From: Streptomyces beigongshangae
GTDB taxonomy: Bacteria; Actinomycetota; Actinomycetes; Streptomycetales; Streptomycetaceae
Direction of reading: 5' to 3'
Assembly: GCF_019710745.1 (NCBI RefSeq)
Contig: NZ_JAHKJW010000022.1
Location: 62,001 to 126,000 of the forward strand
DNA: 64,000 bases
Position 1 is the stretch's first letter, and each line of letters opens with the position of its first letter. Made by a program: the position numbers and the translations under genes. Of the stretch, positions 24,801-31,569 are shown piece by piece. The notes beneath the pieces are model-generated. The model saw only the letters and a list, made by a program, of their open reading frames with translations, did not search any database and was not told the origin of the DNA.

Positions 24801-25152
24801 TTCCCGCGTACGTGGTCCGCGGCACCGTCGAGCGGACCCTGCCCGAGTCCCACAGGTCGGGCCGGCCGCGCCGCAGCAGGTCCGGCGAACTGGCGGCCTG
24901 GACGCGGTAGGCGCTCTGACGGGTGTTCGCGGTGCGGGCCGCGGTCTCCCAGCTGAGGTCGGGCGTGGTGTCGTCGATGCCGAGGGCCTCGGTCAGGTGC
25001 TGGGTGCGCAGCCGGTCGGGGGTGATGGTGGCGGTGGTGGCGCCGGCGGTGACCGCGCCGGCCAGCACGGTGGCGAGCGCGGTCAGTCCGGCGAGGAGGA
25101 CGGGTACGGGCCGCCGGTGTCCGCCGCGGGAACGCGGACGGTATGCGGTCAT
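21898..25152 (-). CDS. Secreted alpha-L-rhamnosidase, GH78
   Basis: A 1084-residue exported glycosidase. The Sec-type signal (PVPVLLAGLTALATVLAGA, cleaved near residue 38) is followed by an Ig-like domain (PDLSWETAARTANTRQSAYRV). Next is a discoidin/F5-8-like insert with VTASETNTLRKTWEPALAVDG at about 220-330, then the GH78 N-terminal beta domains (PLLANDFKLPGKVRGARL). The (alpha/alpha)6 catalytic barrel has the signature DCPSREKLGW (D684) and a late GNTTLGESWDGG. It should release terminal rhamnose from rhamnogalacturonan or arabinogalactan. The length is typical for a multidomain GH78. It is 109 bp downstream of the GH106-like gene, probably one transcript. Confidence 0.92.
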   Translation of the reverse strand: MTAYRPRSRGGHRRPVPVLLAGLTALATVLAGAVTAGATTATITPDRLRTQHLTEALGIDDTTPDLSWETAARTANTRQSAYRVQAASSPDLLRRGRPDLWDSGRVRSTVPRTTYAGKERGSRDRVYWRVMLWSSHGPRDSGWSDTAVFETGLTRQSDWDADWITHPDWRLSEREIEPVVVEVPRTTARHVRLDVTKLGLPLEEDFPGRTRRVQLGEIDVRDSATSTGGLARGAAVTASETNTLRKTWEPALAVDGLPNSALQTAAGYASAAHTGADVSDTPVVLTLDLKTAKTFDQVALYPRADVLTADGRVPNFPVDYGVSSADDATGPFTALARVDGQQAPEPYLPAGLPLLANDFKLPGKVRGARLHIAGLGIYDATLNGEPVGDAVLEPANTDYAERVQYATYDVTDRLRAGANTLGVALGNGMSNVVSTADRYRKLYGNLSDPKLIARLDVTLADGGVRTVTSGDGWRTALGPTTSSNWYGGEDYDARREIARWDEPGGDRRAWDRAVAVAGPGTAEKPAELSARETEPIRVVETLRGEEVEGAADSRVFDLGRNIAGWPEITVSAPAGTPVRVYPAESLKDGRAFQSISNVGAPLWDSYTTRGTRTETWHPRFSYHGFRYLELRGVPEGAKVTVRGKVLRTDNTSAGDFRSSDPLVNDIHGLIRRAVEGNMMSVLTDCPSREKLGWLEQNQLVFPALAGNYDMRSYLRKIVRDMADAQTADGLVPSTVPEYTSLPGAYRNDSNWGGAFVLVPWQLYTTYGDRDTMAAYYPRMRQYADFLERQVSGGILDYGLGDWFTPDRTFPRAVAGTYGYWRVLDALSRTAAVLGDRDAADTYRAKADASAKALAAKYYDPTAGTFGGGGQGAEALALDMGAYPAGEKDRLLGHFTTAVENAGYHLTLGEISLPAAFRVLSANGRDDIVHAIATRTTSPSYGYQVRAGNTTLGESWDGGPGQSQNHFMLGAIDSWFTTRVAGIGQTADSVGYAELLVDPAVEGDMTSASGSYRTPYGVARTGWRRDGGRFRLTVDVPAGSTAEVHVPLFGGRAAAPAGARPVRTGGDEAVYEVGSGRWSFRSTAS

Positions 25153-25197
25153 GGGTGCTCCAGGGAGTGCGGGCGGGCGGAAGCGGAAGGGGTTCCG

Positions 25198-25285
25198 GGC
25201 CGGTCACGCGCGAGGTCGACGGGGCCGGGGCCGGTCGTGCGCGAGGTCGACGGGGCCGGGGTCAGTCGCGTGCGAGGTCGACGGT
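25198..25285. repeat. Three tandem ~31-bp repeats duplicating the GH106 3' end
   Basis: The unit GTGCGCGAGGTCGACGGGG (with flanking GCCGG) occurs three times head to tail, beginning near 25205, 25236 and 25267. The last copy contains the stop and final codons (VDLARD) of the GH106-like gene, so the intergenic copies look like slipped duplicates of the coding end. Confidence 0.8.
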
Positions 25286-28200
25286 GAGATGCCGGCGGAA
25301 GCGCAGGGTCACCGGCCCGAGCAGTCCGGACGGCAGCGGTTTGTTGCGCTCGTTGGAGAGCGTGTTGGCGACGCGGACGGCGAGGGAGTTGCGGCCCGCC
25401 CCGACCAGTCGGGTGATGTCGACGGTCCACGGCGCCCACAGCAGCGGCGGCAGCTCGGTGCCGTTGACGGTCACGGCGGCCACCTCGCGGACGTCCTCCA
25501 GGTCGAGGAACACACGGCGTCCCTCCAGCAGGGCGCGCTCGACGTCGATGTCGGTGGTGTAGGTGCCGCTGCCGGAGAAGAGCCGGTCGTGGTCGGTCCA
25601 GCTGCCCAGGGGCCCGGTGACCGGGATGGCCCCGTCGCGGTCCAGGGTGAGGGTCCAGTCGCCGGTCACGGTGAGGGGTTCGAGCGGGTCGCCGGTGCGG
25701 ACGGTGCCGCGGTAGGTGTGGGTGCCGTCGGTGCCGGTGAACCGGTGGCTGCCGGGCGCGGCGGCCTCCACCGTCGCCCGCAGGTACCGGCCGCGCCGCT
25801 CGACCGCGCCCACGACGGGCAGCGGCGAGGACGTGAGGTGCGGGACGGCCCGGCCGTCGTGGCGCACGACGACGATCCGGGTCTGGTACGGCTCCAGGAC
25901 CAGGGGCAGCCGGACGCCGTTCCTGTCGCCGCGGTGCACGGGAGCCGTGCCGGTGGCGCCCGTGGCGGGGTCCCAGAGCTCGGGGACGCCGGTGGCCGGG
26001 AGGGTCACCGTGGTCCCGACGCGCTCGCCGCCCTCGTTGTTGACGAGGAAGGCGGTGTCCTCGCCGCGGTGGACGCGCAGGACCCGTACCGCGTCCTGGG
26101 GCGGCTCCAGCACGGCGGCGGCCACCCCGGCCTCGTGGGCCGCCCCGCGCAGCCCCGCCGGGTCGGCGACGCGCACGGCGTGCCCCCGGCCGACGGGCCG
26201 GCGGCCCGGCACCCGCTCGCCGAACAGGTCCGTCAGGGCGCGCGCGAGGGAGCGGTCCCGGTGGTCCGCCTCCTCCGCCGGGAGGGCGCCGACGGCCACG
26301 ACGGTGCCGCCGGCACGCGCGAACTCCGCGAGGGTGCGCACGGCGGCCACGTCCAGGGCGGGTGTCACGGGGACGACCACCAGGTCGTAGCGGGCCGCGC
26401 CCACCCCCAGCCGGCCGCCGCGGACGGCGGCGCGGGCCAGCAGCTCGGGGTCGCCGCCGAGGGCGCCCTCGTGGACGAGGTCGAAATCGACCTGGGCGCG
26501 CTCCAGCGCGTAGGCGGCGTCGGCGAGCGCGCCGTCGACCTCGCCCTGCCGGGCGGTGCCGGTCCACTGCTCGGCGGCGCGCTGCGGCTGCAGGACCGCG
26601 GTACGGGCCCCTGACGTGCCCCGCCCGGCCTCCATGACCCGGCCGATCCACTCGGCGAGCGGCCGCATGGCCCACCACCAGGGGGCGCGCGGCCCGAACG
26701 GCGGCGGGAAGTAGACACGGGTCTCGTCGGTCCACAGGGCGTGCAGGACCGTCAGGTTGACGCCCCTGGCGGCCTGCGCGCCGACGGTGGTGTGCACGAA
26801 GGCGGGCGTGACCTGCCAGCCCATGTTTCCGAACATCTCCAGCAGGGCCCGCTCGCGGCCCATCTGGTGCGCCACGGACACGGGGTTGCGGGGGATCATG
26901 GTCTGCTCGCCGGCCGCGTACTCGGCGGTGATGATGTCGCCGCCGGGCACGTGCGCCCACTGGTTGACCTTGTGCAGGTCGCCGGTGGACGGGATGCGCT
27001 TGGCCGGGGACGTCTCGTCGTAGAGCGGGTTGGTGATCAGGGCGACGTCGCGCCGCTCGTACCAGCGGGCCTGCTTCCGGAAGGCCTGGGCGAAGCGGTT
27101 GGAGACGGCCTGCCAGTAGCGACCGCGGGCGATCCGGCCGTCGCGTCCCAGGTCGTCGAAGGCCGAGGCGTAGGCGACGCCGGGCTCGACGCCCACCGCG
27201 CGCAGTGCCCCGTCGAGCGCGGGCGACCAGGGCAGGCGCTTGAAGTGCGCCTCGGCGGAGGCGAAGAAGGGCTCGTCGTCCCAGAAGCCGGGGATCACCG
27301 TGCCGAACCAGCGGCGGAAGCGGCGGTGGTACTCGCCGGGGACCATGTCGAGGAACAGCTCGACAGGCTCGTCGTCGAGCAGGTCGACGTAGCTGCGGCT
27401 GTAGCCCTGGCTGTCGTCGACGAGCGGGGATCCGCCGAACAGGTCGATCTGCCAGCGGCCCGCCGGGACCTGCCAGGTGTGCCCGCCGCTCAGCCGGCCG
27501 GTGAGATCGACGACCTCGGTGGCGTCGGCGGAGCCCGCCGGACGGGCCGCGGCGGCGACGGGGGTGGCGCCCGCGGCGAGGCGGTCGCGCCCGGGGAAGT
27601 CGCCCGCGGCGGCCGGGTCGTCGAACGCCGTGGTGTACAGCGGGGTGCCGTCGGCCGCCGTGACGGCGAGGCTGTCCCAGAGCGAACGCTGGTCGGCCAC
27701 GGCCCGTACGCCCGCTCCGCCGGTCGCGTACCGGTCGTCGGTGACGGTGCCCTTGTCCTTGCCGTCGAGGGTGACGGACAGCGTGGCCCCGCGGACGGTG
27801 ACGGCCACCGTGTGGAACCTGGTCTTGTTGAATCCGTCGGTGCGGGTGCTGCGCAGCAGTTCGACGGGGTCCGCACCGCGCGCCAGGCGCAGGACGGTGA
27901 CGACCCCGCTCTGGTCGAAGGTGACGGCGTACCCGTCGAGGCCGTCGGAGGAGGCCCGCACGACGAGACCCGCCGCGGTGTGCTCGGCCTTGGCGCTGCC
28001 GGTGACCGTGCAGTCGGTCCAGCCGTCGCCGCCGCGCAGCACGGCCGCGCCGTCGAGCACCGCCGCGTCGGCGACCAGCTGTCCGGCCGTCACGCCCACC
28101 GCGCTGCTGCGGCGCAGGTCGGCGGTGGCGGGGCCCTCGACGACGGTGGTCGAGCGCCACAGCGCCTTCAGGCGCAGGTCGGGCCGCGGCTCGTAGGTTC

Positions 28201-28648
28201 GGGAGCCGACCGTGCCGCCCTTGACGATGTACTCGCCCGCACGGCCGCTGGGGAAGTGGTCGTCGTTGAACAGCCACACCCGCATGCCGGTGCGTTCCGC
28301 GGTGCGCAGGACGTGTCCGACGATGCCGAACCACTCCTCGGTGAAGAACACCGGCTGCATCTCGGCGTTGTCGAACGGGAAGAGGACGACCTCGTACATG
28401 CCCTTGTCCCGCAGGTCGGCCAGTTGCCGGTCCACGAGTTCGGGGGTGACGGGCCCGTTCCAGTACCAGTAGACGGTCGGCCTGCTGTCACGTCGGGGGT
28501 CGGTGAAGTGGCGTGCCGAGAAGGTGTCCTCGCCGCTCGCGGCCGTGTCTGGGGCGGCGTGGGCGGCGGGCAGACCGGCCGCGAGCACGGTGCCCGTGGC
28601 ACCGGCCGCGGCGATGAGGCGGCGTCTGGACAGGTCGTCGTGGGACAT
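25262..28648 (-). CDS. Exported GH106-like glycoside hydrolase
   Basis: A 1128-residue protein with a twin-arginine signal (SRRRLIAAAGATGTVLAAG, cleaved after AHA). The catalytic part begins RPTVYWYWNGPVTPELVDRQ and GMYEVVLFPFDNAEMQPVFF, the pattern I associate with GH106 alpha-L-rhamnosidases. A laminin-G-like insert lies at about 230-340 (FDQSGVVTVLRLARGADPV). A GH2-like jelly-roll closes the protein (VFLDLEDVREVAAVTVNGTELP). The ATG at 28648 is preceded by CAGGAG. It should act with the GH78 neighbour on rhamnose-bearing plant polysaccharide. The family number is from memory; the alternative is a GH2-type enzyme. Confidence 0.8.
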   Translation of the reverse strand: MSHDDLSRRRLIAAAGATGTVLAAGLPAAHAAPDTAASGEDTFSARHFTDPRRDSRPTVYWYWNGPVTPELVDRQLADLRDKGMYEVVLFPFDNAEMQPVFFTEEWFGIVGHVLRTAERTGMRVWLFNDDHFPSGRAGEYIVKGGTVGSRTYEPRPDLRLKALWRSTTVVEGPATADLRRSSAVGVTAGQLVADAAVLDGAAVLRGGDGWTDCTVTGSAKAEHTAAGLVVRASSDGLDGYAVTFDQSGVVTVLRLARGADPVELLRSTRTDGFNKTRFHTVAVTVRGATLSVTLDGKDKGTVTDDRYATGGAGVRAVADQRSLWDSLAVTAADGTPLYTTAFDDPAAAGDFPGRDRLAAGATPVAAAARPAGSADATEVVDLTGRLSGGHTWQVPAGRWQIDLFGGSPLVDDSQGYSRSYVDLLDDEPVELFLDMVPGEYHRRFRRWFGTVIPGFWDDEPFFASAEAHFKRLPWSPALDGALRAVGVEPGVAYASAFDDLGRDGRIARGRYWQAVSNRFAQAFRKQARWYERRDVALITNPLYDETSPAKRIPSTGDLHKVNQWAHVPGGDIITAEYAAGEQTMIPRNPVSVAHQMGRERALLEMFGNMGWQVTPAFVHTTVGAQAARGVNLTVLHALWTDETRVYFPPPFGPRAPWWWAMRPLAEWIGRVMEAGRGTSGARTAVLQPQRAAEQWTGTARQGEVDGALADAAYALERAQVDFDLVHEGALGGDPELLARAAVRGGRLGVGAARYDLVVVPVTPALDVAAVRTLAEFARAGGTVVAVGALPAEEADHRDRSLARALTDLFGERVPGRRPVGRGHAVRVADPAGLRGAAHEAGVAAAVLEPPQDAVRVLRVHRGEDTAFLVNNEGGERVGTTVTLPATGVPELWDPATGATGTAPVHRGDRNGVRLPLVLEPYQTRIVVVRHDGRAVPHLTSSPLPVVGAVERRGRYLRATVEAAAPGSHRFTGTDGTHTYRGTVRTGDPLEPLTVTGDWTLTLDRDGAIPVTGPLGSWTDHDRLFSGSGTYTTDIDVERALLEGRRVFLDLEDVREVAAVTVNGTELPPLLWAPWTVDITRLVGAGRNSLAVRVANTLSNERNKPLPSGLLGPVTLRFRRHLTVDLARD

Positions 28649-28732
28649 GGCTGAACTCCTGCGTGGACGGAACGGTGTACGAAGTGGTGCGGGACGGGGA
28701 CGGGGCCCGGCGGGCGCCGGGGGCGGGGCGGG

Positions 28733-29646
28733 TCAGCCGGTGGCCAGGCGTGCCGCCTCGGCCGCGCTCAGGGCCCGGTTGTGCAGGCGGAAGTCACGGA
28801 CCGCGCCGTGCAGGTACGGGTGGGTGCTGTTCTGCGAGCGGCCCAGGTGGTTGCGAGTTCGTCCCGGCCCGCGGCCAGCGGGGCGTACAGCTCCTCGTGG
28901 TCGAAGCGCCGGGCGGTCCGCAGGTGCGCCGCGTCGCCCGTCACCAGGTACAGCCGGGCGAGCACGTCGTTCATGCCGCCGAACCCCCCCTTCAGCACCG
29001 TCTGCATCCGTTCGCGGGAGAGCGGCGCGGTGCGGGCGTCGGCCCAGGCGGCCATGTCCAGCAGTACGGTCAGCGCCTGCCGGTCGCCCGCGAGTTCGTA
29101 CTGGTCGAGCAGCCCCGCCATGATCTTGTGGAGGGTGTAGTACGGGGCCCACGGCTTGCCGCCCGCCTCCGGCCGGTCGAAGACGGACTCGGGGAACGCG
29201 GACAGGTATCCCTGGCGGTGGCCGGCCGCCGGGGCCGCCCGCTGGCACTCGGCCAGCGCGGACACCGGGGAACGGGACTTGGCGGCGTACGCCTCGTCGC
29301 CGGTGCCGGCGTACGCCTGGGCCGGCGCGCTGAGCAGGTGTCCCGTGGTGTGGCCGCGCAGCTGGACGTCCGGTGCCTCCCAGCCGCCGCAGGGTTCGGC
29401 GGAGGAGGGCAGCCCGGCGTTCAGCCGGAAGGTGTGCAGCAGCCTGTCGGTGTCGACGAAGAGCGGATACGCGCAGGTGCGCCGCATGTTGGCGAGGAAC
29501 GGGCTCTCCAGCAGCCGGACGTCGGCGAGCCGGAAGGCGGTGAGGGCCGCCCGCGGTCCGGACGGCCGCGGCCCGGTCGGCGCGGTGGCCAGGACCTGAC
29601 GGCGGGACGGGCGGGGAGGGCGGGGGATGTCGCGCGGTGCTGGCAA
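28733..29646 (-). pseudogene. GH127 beta-L-arabinofuranosidase with internal deletion
   Basis: From the ATG at 29646 the sequence reads SRRQVLAT, then ADVRLLESPFLANMRRTCAY, GHTTGHLLSAPAQAY, PWAPYYTLHKIMAGLLDQYE and FGGMNDVLARLYLVTGDAAH. This is the N-terminal half of a GH127 (DUF1680) barrel. After GRDEL at about 28855 the GH127 sequence stops. Another frame continues as NHLGRSQNSTHPYLHGAV and FRLHNRALSAAEAARLATG, the last strand of a LamG domain, ending at 28733. The middle (probably several hundred codons, including the catalytic Cys/Glu region) has been deleted with a frameshift. The signal peptide also looks shortened. Confidence 0.87.
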
Positions 29647-29711
29647 GGCGCCGTGCTCCTTCCGGGCAAGGGGGAGTAACTCCGGGCCAGAGGTGGCGCA
29701 GTGGGGGAACT

Positions 29712-29723
29712 TGAATCGTTTTA
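29712..29723. promoter_or_regulatory. LacI-type operator-like site 1
   Basis: TGAATCGTTTTA matches the LacI-family core TGAAACGTTTCA at 10 of 12 positions. It lies 66 bp before the GH127 start, where a sugar-responsive repressor would be expected. Confidence 0.5.
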
Positions 29724-29787
29724 CATCGTCCGCCCGAGACGGTAAGCGTGTACATCACAAGCGTCAAGAGGTCACGCAGAGAGGAAA

Positions 29788-29802
29788 TTTGAAACGTTCA
29801 AA
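29788..29802. promoter_or_regulatory. LacI-type operator-like site 2
   Basis: TTTGAAACGTTCAAA has arms TTTGA/TCAAA around AACGT, typical of operators bound by LacI-family sugar regulators. The centres of the two sites are about 77 bp apart. No LacI gene lies near; the one at 47.8-48.9 kb has a different palindrome next to it. Confidence 0.55.
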
Positions 29803-30005
29803 ATGATCAGGAACGTCGGTGCGCCGGAGCGGCGGCGTGCCGCCCGCGCCCGGTGCCCAAGGCCGGTCGGGGAAAAGCGGGCCGGGTGCGTGGGACGGCG
29901 TGATCGGCAGACGGCACAATGGCGGCGACGACGGTTGATGCCGCCACGGCGGCCGCAGGCGCCCGGGGACACGTGTGGCGTGCCCGGGTCCGGGAGAGGA
30001 ACGAC

Positions 30006-30818
30006 ATGAGTGAGAACCAGGCCCCGTCCAGCGGTTCCGGGAGGCTCAACACCGGGGTGGCGCACAACGCCCGGGTCTGGAACTACTGGATCGGCGGGAA
30101 GGACAACTACGAGGTCGACCAGGCCGTCGGCGACCAGGTCGCCGGGATGTTCCCCGTGATCCGCGACGTGGCCCGCGCGGACCGGGAGTTCCTCGGACGC
30201 GCGGTGCGCCATCTGGTCGAGGACCGCGGGGTGCGGCAGTTCCTGGACATCGGCACCGGTCTGCCGACGCTGGACAACACGCACGAGATAGCCCAGCGGT
30301 CCGCGCCCGAGTCGCGCATCGTGTACGTCGACAACGACCCGATCGTGCTCGCCCACGCGCGGACCCTGCTGACCAGTACGCCCGAGGGCGCCACCGACTA
30401 CATAGACGCCGACGTGCACCACCCCGGGACGATCGTCGAGCGCGCTTCGGCGACCCTGGACCTCGACCGGCCCGTCGCGGTGATGATGCTGGGCATCCTC
30501 AACTTCGTCCTCGACACCGACCGGGCCCGGGACATCGTGCGCAAGGTCCTGTCGGCGGTCCCGTCCGGCAGCTACCTGGTCCTCACGCACCCCACCACCG
30601 ACACCGACCTCGGCGGCGAGGGCAACGTCGGGGCGATGAAGTTCTGGAACGAGAACGCCACGCCGCCGATCACCGCCCGCACCCGGGCGGAGGTCGCCGC
30701 CTTCTTCGACGGTCTGGAGCTCCTGGAGCCGGGACTCGTCTCCTGCACGCGGTGGCATCCCGGCACCGTCTCCCAGGCCGTGGTCCCGCAGTTCGGCGCG
30801 GTGGCCCTGAAGCCCTGA
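30006..30818 (+). CDS. SAM-dependent methyltransferase (DUF574 type)
   Basis: A 270-residue member of the actinobacterial SAM methyltransferase family formerly DUF574. It has the N-terminal signature ARVWNYWIGGKDNYEVDQ. The SAM-binding strand is QFLDIGTGLPT, with acidic loop IVYVDNDPIVLAHAR, then TDYIDADVHHP, and a C-terminal FFDGLELLEPGLV. The family is abundant in Streptomyces but no substrate is known. ATG at 30006 behind GAGAGGAACGAC. A paralogue sits at 46.8 kb; the two share all listed motifs. Confidence 0.92.
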   Translation: MSENQAPSSGSGRLNTGVAHNARVWNYWIGGKDNYEVDQAVGDQVAGMFPVIRDVARADREFLGRAVRHLVEDRGVRQFLDIGTGLPTLDNTHEIAQRSAPESRIVYVDNDPIVLAHARTLLTSTPEGATDYIDADVHHPGTIVERASATLDLDRPVAVMMLGILNFVLDTDRARDIVRKVLSAVPSGSYLVLTHPTTDTDLGGEGNVGAMKFWNENATPPITARTRAEVAAFFDGLELLEPGLVSCTRWHPGTVSQAVVPQFGAVALKP

Positions 30819-30836
30819 CGGCCCGGTCCGCCGGGA

Positions 30837-30854
30837 GCGGCCCCGCGGGGCCGC
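30837..30854 (+). terminator. Short GC hairpin after methyltransferase
   Basis: GCGGCCCC and GGGGCCGC abut with a minimal loop (CG..CG), 19 bp after the stop. Confidence 0.5.
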
Positions 30855-30984
30855 CCGCGTCCGGCGCCGGAAGCGCCGCCGAGTGGCGGGGGCCGCCGGA
30901 GGGGGCGAGGATGCAGGCGCGAAGACCCGACGACCACGGTCCGTGCCGGACGCATACGTCGTCGTGTTCCGGACACCCGCCGAC

Positions 30985-31012
30985 GGTGCCGGGGGCCTGG
31001 GCCCCCGGCACC
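30985..31012 (+). terminator. 12-bp perfect hairpin upstream of the F420-type gene
   Basis: GGTGCCGGGGGC and its exact complement flank the loop CTGG, 33 bp before the next gene's start. It could be a second terminator of the methyltransferase or a leader hairpin; the sequence does not decide. Confidence 0.45.
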
Positions 31013-31044
31013 GAGCCGGTCCCGCACGCCATCGAGGAGCCCCC

Positions 31045-31464
31045 ATGTCCAAGCCGCCGCTTCCGCCCGAGGCCGTCGAACTGCTGAGCCGCCCGAACGC
31101 GGCCGTCATCGCCACCGTGCGCTCCGACGGAGCGCCCGTGTCCACGCCCACCTGGTACCTGTGGGAGGACGGCCGGGTGCTCATCAGCATGGACGTGGGC
31201 CGGGTGCGCCTGAAGCACCTGCGCCGCGACCCGCGGGTGACCCTCACCGTCCTCGACGGGAAGGACTGGTACACCCACGTCACCCTCATGGGCCGGGTCG
31301 ACGACATGAAGGACGACGACGGCCTGGCCGACATCGACCGCATCTCCCGGCACTACACCGGCGAGCCCTACCCGGACCGCGTCCGGCCCCGGGTCAGCGC
31401 CTGGATCGACATCGACCGGTGGCACGGCTGGGGCTCGCTCAAGGACAACAGCCAGCCCGGCTGA
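31045..31464 (+). CDS. PPOX-class F420-dependent oxidoreductase
   Basis: A 139-residue split-barrel flavin/deazaflavin protein. It starts SKPPLPPEAVELLSRPN and continues AVIATVRSDGAPVSTPTWYLW, VLISMDVGRVRLKHLRRDPRV and DGKDWYTHVTLMGRV, ending in a Trp-rich IDRWHGWGSL. This matches the short PPOX/F420 reductases of actinobacteria, which use F420H2 on quinone- or ring-type substrates. ATG at 31045, with GAGGAG at 31034-31039. Substrate unknown; not coupled to neighbours. Confidence 0.88.
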   Translation: MSKPPLPPEAVELLSRPNAAVIATVRSDGAPVSTPTWYLWEDGRVLISMDVGRVRLKHLRRDPRVTLTVLDGKDWYTHVTLMGRVDDMKDDDGLADIDRISRHYTGEPYPDRVRPRVSAWIDIDRWHGWGSLKDNSQPG

Positions 31465-31520
31465 CACCGGGCGCCCAGGGACCCCCCGTCCCGGGCGCAC
31501 ACGTACGGCCGGGTGCCGGT

Positions 31521-31551
31521 CCGGGGCGCGGTGTCCGCGTACGCGCCCCGG
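31521..31551. terminator. Hairpin between convergent genes
   Basis: CCGGGGCGCG and CGCGCCCCGG pair around an 11-nt loop, between the F420-type gene and the 3' end of the aromatic-CoA operon. Confidence 0.65.
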
Positions 31552-31569
31552 CCCGGACCGGCGCCGCGC

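Larger units (their letters stand above)
29647..30005. other. Intergenic promoter region of GH127 and methyltransferase genes
   Basis: No gene was seen. The stretch 29700-29810 is notably AT-richer than its surroundings and holds the two LacI-type operator-like sites listed separately. A short plus frame through 29919 is in phase with the methyltransferase but lacks its family sequence. I place the real start at 30006. Confidence 0.5.

Noticed and set aside
22021..25287. A 1088-codon plus-strand frame opposite GH78
   Set aside because: It mirrors the GH78 gene. Composition (Val/Gly/Arg-rich) is typical of the antisense frame in GC-rich DNA, while GH78 motifs are clear on the minus strand.
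26741..28654. A 637-codon plus-strand frame opposite the GH106-like gene
   Set aside because: Antisense shadow with Gly/Val/Arg bias; the minus strand carries a Tat signal and glycosidase motifs.
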